In this document: positions 9,179 through 17,799 of the stretch, piece by piece
Layout of the letters: each line of letters begins with the position of its first letter
Position numbering within the stretch: position 1 is the first letter of the stretch
Assembly: GCA_003339415.1 (NCBI GenBank)
Contig: PDHQ01000523.1
Coordinates: 1 to 17,808, forward strand
Reading direction: 5' to 3'
Source: Ophiocordyceps camponoti-saundersi (nom. inval.)
Taxonomy: Eukaryota; Ascomycota; Sordariomycetes; Hypocreales; Ophiocordycipitaceae
DNA: 17,808 bases
The notes under the pieces: model-generated
Seen by the model: only the letters and a program-made list of their open reading frames with translations
The model's database searches: none
Told to the model about the DNA's origin: nothing
Made by a program: the position numbers and the translations under genes

Positions 9179-9349
9179 TCTTAAGAGATATATATAATAA
9201 GCGTCGCGCGGCGTAGGCAGCTACCGATTAAGAGGGAACGGATAAGGTATATCGCGATTAGAGCCCTAATATAGAGGCTTGCGATTATTAACCCTACCGC
9301 TGGCCCGGCTTCGTGCCGCCGCCGGTCCCGCGATATACGCCTTTTAACA
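9179..9349 (+). repeat. candidate 3' LTR of the copia relic
   Basis: Starts just after the polypurine tract with TCTTAAGAGATA and ends at TTTTAACA, followed by CAC. Copia LTRs typically start TGTT and end AACA, and the end fits better than the start, where TC replaces TG, a change RIP does not explain. Length is about 171 bases, within the fungal copia range. No second copy in the window confirms the borders. Confidence 0.4.
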
Positions 9350-9857
9350 CACTAGGAAGAGGCTATTCCGGCCCTAAAAATATTAATAGTAGGCGCCTCT
9401 AAACCTATTACTATTAGATATATTAACTCGCACGACTTAGGCGGCATTTCCCTACTAAGCGATACGAATAACGACGCCTCTTTATATAGATTAGCGTAAG
9501 GCTTAAGGCCTATCTTTGCCCCCTTATAATGAGATATTCTCTATCGATTAATACCTCTTAAGCCCTTTATATAGGCTTAAATTAATACCTTTAAACGGCT
9601 TAGATTAGCCTTTTCGACGCCCCTTAAGACGGCTTAAAGAGGCTTATTTCTACTATTTTCTGCTATTTCCTAGATAAATTAACTAATCCGGAACGGAAGA
9701 ACTACTTCTAGAAGCTAATTTAATCTCTCGGATTGTATTTTTATTATATTTCTAAGCGATTTAAGCCCTCTGCCGGCCTCGTTAAGAAGAGCCGAGAAAA
9801 TGCTATTTTTTACTATTTTATTATTTTCCGCGTATTACAGCACGGGATAACTATTTT
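9350..9857. other. no gene recognised between the copia end and repeat A1
   Basis: Less TA-saturated than its neighbours in its first 150 bases. The second half has several CTATTTT-type pyrimidine repeats (about 9646-9860). It ends in a palindrome and a G8 tract. It could be the tail of another LTR element, since a purine run followed by TATTAATTATAC resembles a polypurine tract and LTR start (TGTTA after RIP), but I found no coding part. Confidence 0.4.
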
Positions 9858-9873
9858 CCGCTTAGCTAAGCGG
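9858..9873. repeat. 16-bp perfect palindrome
   Basis: CCGCTTAGCTAAGCGG reads identically on both strands. It sits eight bases before the G8 run at 9881-9888. Confidence 0.95.
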
Positions 9874-9880
9874 GCCTAAA

Positions 9881-9888
9881 GGGGGGGG
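9881..9888 (+). promoter_or_regulatory. possible second polypurine tract (AAAG8)
   Basis: AAA followed by eight G, then TATTAATTATAC. This is the layout expected of a polypurine tract and an LTR start whose TG became TA. No LTR pair or coding region supports it, so it is only a candidate. Confidence 0.3.
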
Positions 9889-10027
9889 TATTAATTATAC
9901 AAAGCGTATTATATAACGAGCCCCGCTAGACCTCGTATACCCTTATATATTATAAGCTAGGTAGCCTAGGGTAGGCTATCGGTATTAAGTGCGGTAATAT
10001 TATAAGCTAATTAGTCGATCTAAAGCG

Positions 10028-10034
10028 TATATAA
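10028..10034 (+). promoter_or_regulatory. TATA-like box of repeat A, copy 1
   Basis: TATATAA lies 52 bases into unit A. In copy 2 TATATATAAG lies 50 bases in, at 14211-14220, and both are roughly 280 bases before the coding frame. Conserved position between copies gives more weight than the motif alone, which is common in TA-rich DNA. Confidence 0.35.
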
Positions 10035-10309
10035 GTAAGTACCGAAGTATATTTAAAGTAAGTAAGCTAAAGGGTTATTATATAGAATCTTTTAGCGTAG
10101 ATAGAAATTATAGGAAAAACTATAAGAAAAGCGTCTATAAGGAAAGAATCATAACTTTAAAGCGTTAGAAAAGGGATAAGTATACTATAAGTTAGTAAAT
10201 CGGTACGTATATATAAATATAAATAAAAAATTATACGCCCGTAAGAAAACCTCCTATTATTAACCTTATATTATAACGGTAATTTTATTAGAAATTTTAT
10301 TTCGACGCG

Positions 10310-11135
10310 CGCCTTAAGAGTTATTTTATTATTTTTACGAAGAGAGGATATCCGCGTTAAATAATATTCCTAGTAAGCCTTTTAGCGAAGTCGTTATTAT
10401 AAACGAGGAGTTCTATTATCGCTATAAGGTTATGTTTAGAACGTTATCGGAGACGTTAAAGACCGCGATAAAAGCCCTCGCGATTTCGGTAAGTAATAGA
10501 TAGAATAGAGTAAAATAGTTAATACTAAGAGAAAAAAGTATAAGGAATATTAGGTTACGTAGGGCGCCGCTTATAACGTTACCGTATATATGCCGAAAGA
10601 GCTAGATAAGCCGATTAAGTCTATCGTTACCCGCTTCCTTCGTTAGGATAATTTATTTAAGGCGATAATCTTTACGAGCCGCGCTTCCTAACTTAAGTAC
10701 GCTTATAATAAGTGCGCCGATTCGTTAAAATAAAACCTCTATTTCGAGATTTATTTCCGTTATAAAGACTAGTTTAAGAGGAGGTATAATAATTACTAGG
10801 TAAGGGGGAAGTTATGCTATACCGGGTAGCGACTTATTACTAAGAGTCCCTTTAGCTATTTCGTATCCTTCTATAGCGACCGAATAATATATAGCGGGGC
10901 GCTTTATTAAGTAGTAAACTACTCGTAGCAAACTAATAAAAAAAGGATACGGCGGGCCGAGGCCGACGAAATAGAGGAGTATAATCGTAAGCGTACTAAG
11001 TATTAGCGGGTAAAGGGTAAGCGTGCTAAGCGTAAATACGCTAAGCGTAGCTAGGAAAAGGCTACTATAAAGAAGAAGAAAGGAGGAAATATCTATAACT
11101 TTATAGTAATTAATAATAGTCCTTTTTTAAAATAA
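10310..11135 (+). pseudogene. unrecognised multicopy gene relic, copy 1
   Basis: Homologue of the frame at 14490-15317; I cannot assign a family. The first part reads NNIPSKPFSEVV and LSETLKTAIKALAISV up to about 10490. One indel at about 10500-10540 then shifts the frame, and the second part reads TVYMPKELDKPIKSIV, LFKAIIFTSRAS, YFRYKD, SPFSYFVSFYSD and, near the end, a Lys/Arg-rich stretch followed by GGNIYNFIVINNSPF, ending in TAA at 11133-11135. All internal stops are TAA or TAG at sites where copy 2 or codon logic suggests Gln or Trp. A GTAAGT at 10489-10494 is matched in copy 2, but amino-acid similarity continues through it, so an intron is less likely than an indel. The original start codon is not identified. 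The product was probably a basic protein of about 275 residues. Confidence 0.62.
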
Positions 11136-11859
11136 TATATAAACGTATGTAAACGTAGTAGGAAATAACGAAAAAAAGAAGAGGATAAAGGAAAGGAAAA
11201 GAAGAAAGAAAGAGTAATTTAATAAGGTAAGGGAAAGACCCTAACTAGTTATCGAAAAAGAAGAAAAGCCTTAGGGGGCAGGGCCTTTGTAAAGCTATTA
11301 GCGGGATTACGGGCAGGAGGAATCTAGCGAAGTTATAAGCGTTAATCTTATACTTTACGCCGTAACTAGTAATAATATATATTAATATATCGAAGTTTAT
11401 ATATAGCTCTAAGGAGGGTTCCGTAAGAAGCGTTATCGTGCGTTAGTTATCCCTAACACTAAGCCCCTAATACCCTATCTACTCCCTTTAACTATAAGAT
11501 ATAAAATCTATATATATATATATATATTATTATTACGAGCACTTAGACTAGGTCTAGTAGCTATTTAATAAATATATATAAATATATACCCTATTACCTA
11601 TATATCTTAATTTGCGATAAACCTTATATATAATATATATATTTAGGGATAGCGCTGCTATAGAAAGAGGGTAATGCTACTTAAGGTAATAAAATAATTA
11701 AGGGGAAGGGGTTTAGGGGGTAGTTAAGGGCTAAGGTAGATAGTAATCTTCTTTATATAGCGGTATAAGAAGTCCCTATTAAATACGAAAAGAGGAGACT
11801 ATTTAATAATATTAAGATTTTATATATTAGAGTTTTTACCGTAAATTATCTAAAGAGAA
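11136..11859. other. spacer without recognised gene
   Basis: Purine-rich at 11160-11270, then AT-rich with a TA run at 11508-11528. The matching interval after copy 2 (15318-15530) is only 213 bases, so much of 11136-12410 is extra sequence in copy 1. Part of it is the R5/C repeat that follows. Confidence 0.5.
11508..11528. repeat. TA microsatellite
   Basis: About ten TA units in AT-rich spacer. Confidence 0.85.
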
Positions 11860-11935
11860 AGAACGGAGGAATCCGTATACTAGAGACTAATATCTATATC
11901 CGTAACCGAGGAAGAGGACTGCGCTAGCTTAGTCT
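11860..11935 (+). repeat. dispersed repeat R5, copy 2
   Basis: Matches 2575-2700 through ACTAGAGACTAATATC, CCGTAACCGAGGAAGA and CTAGCTTAGTCT, but lacks the roughly 60-base GAAA-rich segment of that copy. It lies upstream of repeat C copy 1. Confidence 0.6.
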
Positions 11936-12087
11936 CCTTCCCGTCCCTTCTTCCGATTAATTAGTCCGACCCGTTTTAACGGACCTATCGAAGCTATAGG
12001 AACTGCCGCGAGAAAAGGGGTTTTAACGGGGATAAATAGGCATACGCCGCGGCAGAAGAAAAAGAAGAAGAAAAAGGGAAAAAGAAG

Positions 12088-12400
12088 GGAAAAAAGGGTA
12101 ATTCTAAGTAATTCCTAGTAATTTAGGGGGCGTAGATTTCACAAGGCTAAGGAAGGGATCCGTAGCAGGTAGCCCTACCTAGCTAGGTCCGAATACGCTT
12201 ACAGCGACTAATTTTATATTAAAGGGCTTACGGCTACCCTAGTCCTTCTTCCTAGGAGAGGGAAAAAGGAAGCTTCTTATACGTATAAAATAACCCTTCC
12301 TAGGACCTCTAGATCTTTTAGCCCCCTCTAGCCTAGCGATACTAATTAATTAGATCTATTAGATTAGGCAGGTCGGTTTAAACGACCTTTTTAACGCCTG
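12088..12400 (+). repeat. dispersed repeat C, copy 1
   Basis: Shares with 13505-13700 the string of landmarks TAATTTAGG, GGAAGGGATCCGTA, CCTAGCTAGG, ATACGCTTA, GCGACTAA and GGGCTTACGGCTACC, and with 775-1010 the GCTTACGGCTACC anchor and the later GTTTAAAC/CTTTTTAA block. It abuts repeat B copy 1 at 12411 and is absent between A and B in copy 2, so it is probably an insertion. Confidence 0.75.
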
Positions 12401-12692
12401 CGACCTTAACCTACTTTAGCGGCGGTAATAAGCACGCCTAAAAAAAAATAAGCGCCTACCTTAGCTAAGGAGCTATTAGGGGCTTATATAGAGTTTAATT
12501 AAATAGTCCCTTAACCGCTTCTCTTCCCCTAAGAGTTATCAAGTATTAGAATATAAAAGTAGTTAGGTTAAGATAGGGGCTATTACCGGGTATATAGTAT
12601 AGGTTAGTTTTCCCTCGAAAAAGGACGAATTAAGCAAGTAATTAGCCCCTAACCTTATCTTTATAGCTATTATAAAAGTTATATATCGTAAG

Positions 12693-12714
12693 TTAAGTCT
12701 TAGAGAGGACTTAA
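12693..12714. repeat. small hairpin conserved in repeat B
   Basis: TTAAGTC and GACTTAA, seven-base arms around TTAGAGAG. In copy 2 the left arm is TTAGGTC and the right GACTTAT; the inner six positions still pair if one G-T pair is allowed. Confidence 0.7.
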
Positions 12715-12916
12715 GGTAAAAACTTTACTAAACGGAATTATAACTTTATTTTAAACTCTATACCTTTATACTATAAATTACTTATTTAAATACCTTTTCT
12801 AAAGTTCTTAGCACTTAATTAAATAATTTTTATTTTCCTTTCTCTTTCTTCTCTTATCTCTATATAGAAAACCGACTTTTTATTATTTTCCCTATAGAGA
12901 ATTATAGTCCGGCTAG

Positions 12917-12934
12917 CCCCCCCCCCCCCCCCCC
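12917..12934 (+). repeat. poly-C tract (C18) in repeat B copy 1
   Basis: Eighteen C following GGCTAG. The same point in copy 2 (16025-16035) is CCCGCCCCCCC, so the run has changed length between copies. Confidence 0.95.
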
Positions 12935-12961
12935 TACAGCTAGAGATCCCCCCTTATATTA

Positions 12962-13129
12962 AAGATAAATAAGATAGCAGATACGTTAGCTAAAGAGAGT
13001 TAATTTAGTAGGCCCTAAAAAGGGGGAGTAAAAGATAATATCTACGATAAGTCTAACCTAGCCTACGGGTGCTAATTTAAACCCTAATTAGGCTTGTCGG
13101 CGCCTACCTTTATAGGCCGCTACTAGTTA
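12962..13129. mobile_element. 168-bp segment inserted in repeat B copy 1 (or lost from copy 2)
   Basis: Copy 2 reads CCTTATATTAGTTAAAGACC without a break at 16051-16070. Copy 1 has the same flanks separated by 168 bases, with TTA on both sides (12959-12961 and 13127-13129). This looks like a short non-autonomous insertion with a TA or TTA target duplication. I see no clear terminal inverted repeats, so a deletion in copy 2 is possible. Confidence 0.45.
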
Positions 13130-13216
13130 GTTAAGGATATTAGTCACCTAAGAAGTTACGCCCCTTAGGTATCTGCTACGCTTGCTTAAGATATCCTTCT
13201 CCCCCCGCTAAACTAC

Positions 13217-13335
13217 CTATACGGCCCTAGCCCGGCCCGGCCGACCCGTACGGACTTATTAGTCTTACGTCCTTAAGACCGTCTTCTCTGCGAGGGCTAT
13301 ATATGTAGGCAGGGGTGCCCGTTACTCCCGCTAAA
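13217..13335 (+). repeat. repeat end block D, copy 2
   Basis: Aligns with 1040-1136 and ends with the same CCCGCTAAA (13327-13335). It starts four bases after the CCCGCTAAA end of repeat B copy 1, giving two element-like ends in a row. It includes a GC-rich stretch (13229-13247) of GCCCGG units without CA or TG. Confidence 0.62.
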
Positions 13336-13504
13336 GGGTTTTCGGGATAATATTAGCAAGGATAGAAGGAAGGTAAAACGATATATCGCGCCGTAGCAAA
13401 GCCGTGAGAAAAATAAAAACGGCTATTCTTATTTAATCACGCGCTATAAGCAGTTTTAATAAGGTAAAAGGATAAACCCGGCGTATAAAAAAGATAAGAG
13501 AGAA

Positions 13505-13700
13505 ATAAATAATTGCTAATAATTACTAGTAGTTCTAGGTAATTTAGGAAGATAAGGAGAAGAGGAAGGGATCCGTATCTCGAGTAGGTAGCCGACCTAG
13601 CTAGGCCCGGATACGCTTAAGGCGACTAACTTTATTTATATATCGAAGGGCTTACGGCTACCTTAGTGATTATTTATAAGGAAGGAAAAACGACCTTTAC
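13505..13700 (+). repeat. dispersed repeat C, copy 2
   Basis: See copy 1 at 12088-12400 for the shared landmarks; the GCTTACGGCTACCTTAGT anchor is at 13650-13667. The similarity fades after about 13700, before the GTTTAAA block present in copies 1 and 3, so this copy is truncated or diverged at its end. Confidence 0.75.
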
Positions 13701-13737
13701 TATAACCTATAAACCTTTTAGCTAGTTTAGTTATCGG

Positions 13738-13770
13738 TAATAGTAGTAGTAGCAGCGCTAGTAGCGGCAG
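13738..13770 (+). repeat. TAG/AGC trinucleotide repeat
   Basis: TAG units passing into AGC, GCTAGT and AGCGGC units. Surviving AGCAGC contains CA preceded by G, the context that appears protected in this window. Confidence 0.75.
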
Positions 13771-14160
13771 AGAGGTATCGTTATCGCGATTGTTAACGGC
13801 GATAATAGTAAGCGGCAGGTAGATATCGTAAGAATAGATATTATCAAGAGGAGTAGGTTAGCACTACGAGGCTATAGCCCCCCTATCTCGGTTACTAGAT
13901 AAATAGCTATGCTACCTAACTATTAGAGATAACCTTAAGTACCTAGTTATTAAAATAAGTAAAATAAAGGAAACTTATATATAGGTAGTAAAGCTAGTTA
14001 ATTATATAAAGTCTAAGAAAGCTCTAAGCCTCCTATCTAAGTTTAAGGTATAAGTATTACCTATATATAACTAATATAAGTTATATAACCTATCCCCGCT
14101 ATTAAGTATATAGATACCTAGGTACTATTTACTAGTAATCCGGTTATCCTATTAGCTAGA
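13771..14160. other. spacer between repeat C copy 2 and repeat A copy 2
   Basis: AT-rich sequence with no gene or repeat copy that I can support. A weak match of CCCCGCTA near 14095 to the sequence before A copy 1 (near 9921) suggests repeat A might extend about 60 bases further upstream in both places. Confidence 0.45.
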
Positions 14161-14210
14161 CTATCGGTAATAGGTGCGGTAATCTTATAAAATAATTAGT
14201 CGGTAGAGGT

Positions 14211-14220
14211 TATATATAAG
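14211..14220 (+). promoter_or_regulatory. TATA-like box of repeat A, copy 2
   Basis: TATATATAAG at nearly the same offset from the unit start as TATATAA in copy 1, about 280 bases before the coding frame. Confidence 0.35.
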
Positions 14221-14489
14221 GAGGTACTAAAGTATATTCTAAGTAAGTAATCTAGAAAGTTATTATATAAAATCTTTTAGCGTAGATAGGAAACCGTAGA
14301 AAAATATAGGGAAAGCGTTTAGAAGAAAAAAATCGTAACTTTAAAGGTTAGAAAAGGAATAAGAGCGTTATAAATCGGTAAATCGGCGCGTATAAATAAA
14401 TAGAAATAAAAAATTCTGCCCGCGTAGGAAAACCCTCTATTATTAACTTTATCTATACCGTTATTTTTTTTTATTAAAAAATTTCTTGT

Positions 14490-15317
14490 TACCGCACGCC
14501 CGTCTTTCGTAGTTATTTCTAATTATCGGGAAAGAAAAATATATTATTATCTAATAATATTCTAGGAGAGCCCTTTAGGGAAGTTATAATTTCCGACGAA
14601 GAGTTTAGCCCCCGTTACTAGGTCGTATTAGGAATAGCTTCCGAAGCCTTAAAGACGGTAATAAAGGCGCTCGCAATTACGGTAAGTTTAAATAAGTAGA
14701 GTAGGACTATTAAGGCTAATAAAAAGTAAGCTAAGGAGTATAAGATTATATAAGGTGCTACCCGTAACGTTACGATTTTTATACTAAAAGAAGCGAATAA
14801 GCTTATAAAGTCTATTATCGCTTATTTCTTATATTAGGAATATCTATTTAAGGCGATAATTTTTATAAGCCGCGTACCCCGACTTAAGTATACCTATAAT
14901 GAGTATACTAATATATCGAAAGATAAGCTCTTTTTTAAGCTTTATTTCCGGTATAAAGATTAGTTTAGCGGGAAGTATAATAATTATTTTGTGCGAGGAA
15001 AGTCCTATAATATAGGATAGAGATTCTTCGCGGAAAGCCCTTCCGGTTATTTCGTATCTTTTAAGGGCGATCTAACAACGTATACCGGCGCCTTATATTA
15101 AGTTATCGACTATCCGTAGCAAATAGATAAGGAAAGAATACGGGCAGAGGCGGATAAAATAATAGAAGAGAACGATCGAGAGCGTACTAAGGCTTATAAA
15201 TATACCGCGCGTAAAGGTGCTAGGCGTGGCTAAATAAAAGCTACGTATAGTAAGAAAGAAAAGGGGATAATCGTAAATATTTATAACTTTATAGTAATTT
15301 ACGATAGTTCCCTTTAA
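14490..15317 (+). pseudogene. unrecognised multicopy gene relic, copy 2
   Basis: The better preserved copy: a single frame runs from about 14520 to TAA at 15315-15317 with about nine internal stops in the last 225 codons, all TAA or TAG. Readable parts in order are NNILGEPFREVIISDEEF, ASEALKTVIKALAITV, GATRNVTIFILKEANKLIKS, YLFKAIIFISRVPRLKYTY, LFFKLYFRYKD, KYNNYFVRGKSY, SPSGYFVSFKGDLTTYTGA, a charged helix-like stretch (KERIRAEADKIIEENDRERT), TARKGARRG, and GIIVNIYNFIVIYDSSL at the end. Agreement with copy 1 at the protein level across this length shows it was a real coding sequence. No signal peptide, catalytic motif or known domain is recognised. The basic C-terminal part could bind nucleic acid, which is inference. 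The start is approximate because an ATG would have become ATA. Confidence 0.66.
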
Positions 15318-15530
15318 ATATAAAAAGTTATAAGATAAAGAAAAACGGCTTTTCTTATTCGATTATATTATAGAATAAGTTTTAGGGGAGTAAAAGAGAG
15401 ACTTATAGCGTATAGGAAAAAAAAGAGAAAAAAAAAAAGATATTCTAAGTAGTATAGGGTAGGTTGTAGCGATTCGTAGTAATTAAGAAGGGCGAGGAAA
15501 ATAAGAAGGGTTACGTATATAGGTAGTTTA
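15318..15530. other. short spacer between A and B, copy 2
   Basis: AT- and purine-rich, including an A-rich run at about 15417-15440. It does not align clearly with the sequence after A copy 1. Confidence 0.5.
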
Positions 15531-16142
15531 GCGGCGGTAACGGACACGCCCGAAGATAAACATATATTAGCCTTAGCTAGGGAACTGTTAGTAGCTTATA
15601 TAAGGTTTAGTTAAATTTTCCCTTTACTTTTATCTTCCCCTAAAAGCTTTTAAGGATTAGGCGTAAAAGGTGTTTAGAATAAAAAAGAGGCTATAACTAG
15701 GTATATAATATAGAATAGTTTCCCTCGAAAGAGGAAGGAATTAAGTAAGTAATTAGCCCTAAACCTTATCTTTACTACTATCTTAAAAGTCGTATATCGT
15801 AAGTTAGGTCTTAGAGAGGACTTATAGTAAAAACTCTACTAAATAGAATTATAACTTTATTTTAAACCTTATATTTTTTTACTATAAATTACTAATTTAA
15901 ACACCTATTTTAAAGTCCTTAGCACCTAATTAAATAGTATTTATCCTTTTTCTTCCCTCTTCTCTTATCTTTATATATAAAACTAACTTCCTATTTTTTT
16001 TCCTAATAGAGAATTACTATCTAGCCCGCCCCCCCTATAGCTAGATATCCCCTTATATTAGTTAAAGACCCTTATTACCTAAGAAGTTACGCCCTTTAGG
16101 TATCTACTACGCTTGCTTAAAGTATCCCCCCCCCCCGCTAAA
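15531..16142 (+). repeat. long repeat unit B, copy 2 (uninterrupted)
   Basis: Contains the same ordered landmarks as 12411-13212 without the 168-base segment, and ends in a C run followed by GCTAAAA. It is non-coding by inspection. TTATAACTTTATTTTAAA and TCTTAGAGAGGACTTA are its most conserved stretches. Confidence 0.82.
16126..16136 (+). repeat. poly-C tract (C11) at the end of repeat B copy 2
   Basis: Eleven C before GCTAAA; copy 1 has six at the same place (13201-13206). Confidence 0.95.
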
Positions 16143-16494
16143 ATAGGTAAATAAAGGCTATAGAAAGATAAGATTAAGCTTTAAAGTAGCAAAACGGTCG
16201 TACTTAATTTAACCTAGGAATAATAATCTATTTATAAAGGGGAAGGGGTCGTGCTAATTTATACTAGCGGTTATAAAAAATGCTACATTCCGTGATAGGG
16301 CGTTATATATGCCTAGAAGCTACTTTAATATATTTTTGCCGGGCATAACGAAGGAAAATCTAACGAACTTAGATACCTACTATAAAAATATAAATACTTC
16401 TTAAAAAAGGTAGGAAAAGCTTAAGGGATAAATTTCTTTCGATATTATCCTAACTTAGGTAGCCCTATTTAGAAAATATATAAAGTAAAGTAAA
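16143..16494. other. no gene recognised downstream of repeat B
   Basis: TA-rich with no supported frame or repeat copy. It leads into the degenerate array that fills the rest of the window. Confidence 0.5.
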
Positions 16495-17716
16495 ACTCTC
16501 CCTTATATATACTTAGGCTAGAAGGGTTTATATAAGGCGCTACGCGAAAGAAGACGGAATACTCTCCCTTATATATATATATATATATATATATACTTTT
16601 AGAAGCACGAAAGGGTTCTTATTAATACGTATTTCTTAGCATATTTTTTTGCTTTTATATACCTTTAGAAAGCGTAGGCGGGTCTCTCCTAATTTTCACT
16701 AAATATAAAAAAAAACTAAAAAAACCGGCCCTCTTTACTACGCCTTTATCGAGACGAAAAAGACTCTCCCGTATACGTTAAAAAGGACGAATCGGCCTAC
16801 TTAACGCTATAGAAATTCTCTTTTCTATATTCCTAAGATAAAACGGAAAGGCTCTTTTAGTAAGCTTTATCTATATATATATATATAAACGAAATACCTC
16901 TTCTATATACCTTTAAACGCGGGAATTTGCTCCCTTTAGCACCCTAATCTAACGGAATATAAATTCGAAACTAAAACGCACGAAATAGCTCTCTACTATA
17001 TAGCTTTAAGCGCTATCTTCTAAAGGCTATAGAAGTATAGAAGGCTACCCCTAAGGCCGCGGAAATACTCTATCCCGCACGCTTTTAAATATATAAAAAG
17101 GCTCTCTTAGGGCATATTTAAATATACGAAAACGCTATTTTATTTTCGTATACGTTTAAATATATAGAATAGTAGTATTTTCGCGTACTCGGTCGTACCG
17201 AATAGCTACCTTTAAGACGCCTTAAAGGGGCAGAAAAGGCTCGCTTTTGCACGAGATAGAAATATATATAAAGTTATCCTTTAGCACCTTATTAAAGTAT
17301 TAAAAGAGATACTTAAGGTAAGTATACAAAACGGCTCTCTTTATATTATATTCTAAGGCGGGGACCGTTACTCTTTTATATAAATTTATATATATTAAAT
17401 TAATTATTCTCTATAGCTTTAGGAGGATTTATATAACGTCTCTCGCAGATGCTTACGAATATACGAAGGCGCTCTTATCTATATACCTTTAAATAAGCAA
17501 AAAATACCTTCTTTCTTTTACCTAATACCGAGCTATAAAAAGGGAGCTTATAATATTTAAGAATATATACGAAATACGAAATATCTATCTTAGCACGTTT
17601 TTTTACCGACGAAGTAAGGTTTCGTTACGTTAACCCTTCGGACTACGAGGGGTCCTATTTAGTATATATTTCACGATATAGAATAGAGTATTCTAAGGCA
17701 CGAAGACGCTATTTTA
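16495..17716 (+). repeat. degenerate array of a short core like ACGAAAAGGCTCTCTTTTA
   Basis: Variants of an acGAAA-GGCTCTcTTTTa core recur at about 16554, 16605, 16754, 16840, 16888, 16976, 17091, 17122, 17231, 17323, 17458, 17563 and 17697. They are often preceded by TATATAC or AAATATA and sometimes followed by TATATACCTTTAAA. Spacing is irregular, from about 30 to 150 bases, with the closest neighbours 31 bases apart. It looks like an old minisatellite or internal tandem repeat broken up by indels and RIP. The spacing is not a constant multiple of three and no coding frame is supported. Confidence 0.5.
16570..16595. repeat. TA microsatellite
   Basis: About 13 TA units following ACTCTCCCT within the degenerate array. 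Confidence 0.9.
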
Positions 17717-17799
17717 TTATTAAATTATTTACTATTTAGCTTTAGTTCCTCCTACCGAAATAGTCGGTTAATACGGCGTTTAATTATGTTTCCTTTTAA

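Larger units (their letters stand above)
6640..9349 (+). mobile_element. Ty1/copia LTR retrotransposon, 5'-truncated and RIP-inactivated
   Basis: The domain order, integrase C-terminal region, then reverse transcriptase, then RNase H, is diagnostic of Ty1/copia (Pseudoviridae-type) elements and excludes Gypsy, where integrase is last. It is followed by a polypurine tract at 9169-9177 and a possible 3' LTR at 9179-9349. Gag, protease and most of the integrase core were not found upstream, and no matching 5' LTR was seen in the window. The element was therefore truncated, or its 5' half is too altered to read. It has not obviously been cut by another insertion within 6640-9349. Confidence 0.85.
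9976..11135 (+). repeat. long repeat unit A, copy 1
   Basis: Aligns end to end with 14161-15317 (1160 against 1157 bases). Shared landmarks are CTATCGGTA and GTGCGGTAAT at the start, TTAGTCG, a TATATAA box, ATCTTTTAGCGTAGATAG, CTATTATTAAC and then the coding frame. The copies differ at many sites including transversions, so they separated before or apart from RIP. No terminal repeats are recognised. Confidence 0.85.
12411..13212 (+). repeat. long repeat unit B, copy 1 (interrupted)
   Basis: Aligns with 15531-16142: starts at TTTAGCGGCGGTAA, continues through TTTCCCTCGAAA, AATTAAGCAAGTAATTAGCCC, TCTTAGAGAGGACTTA and TTATAACTTTATTTTAAA, and ends with ACCTAAGAAGTTACGCCC, CTACGCTTGCTTAA and CCCGCTAAA. 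The alignment is broken by a 168-base segment at 12962-13129. No coding frame is seen. Because B follows A in both places, A and B may be one element, with B as its 3' untranslated half. Confidence 0.82.
14161..15317 (+). repeat. long repeat unit A, copy 2
   Basis: Second copy of the unit at 9976-11135, with the same order of landmarks and almost the same length. Followed after 213 bases by repeat B copy 2. The spacing is compact compared with copy 1, so this A-B pair is closer to the original arrangement. Confidence 0.85.

Noticed and set aside
10489..14760. GTAAGT at the same place in both A frames as an intron donor
   Set aside because: Protein similarity between the copies continues directly after the motif, and copy 2 stays in frame through it. 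A one-base indel explains the frame change in copy 1 better.
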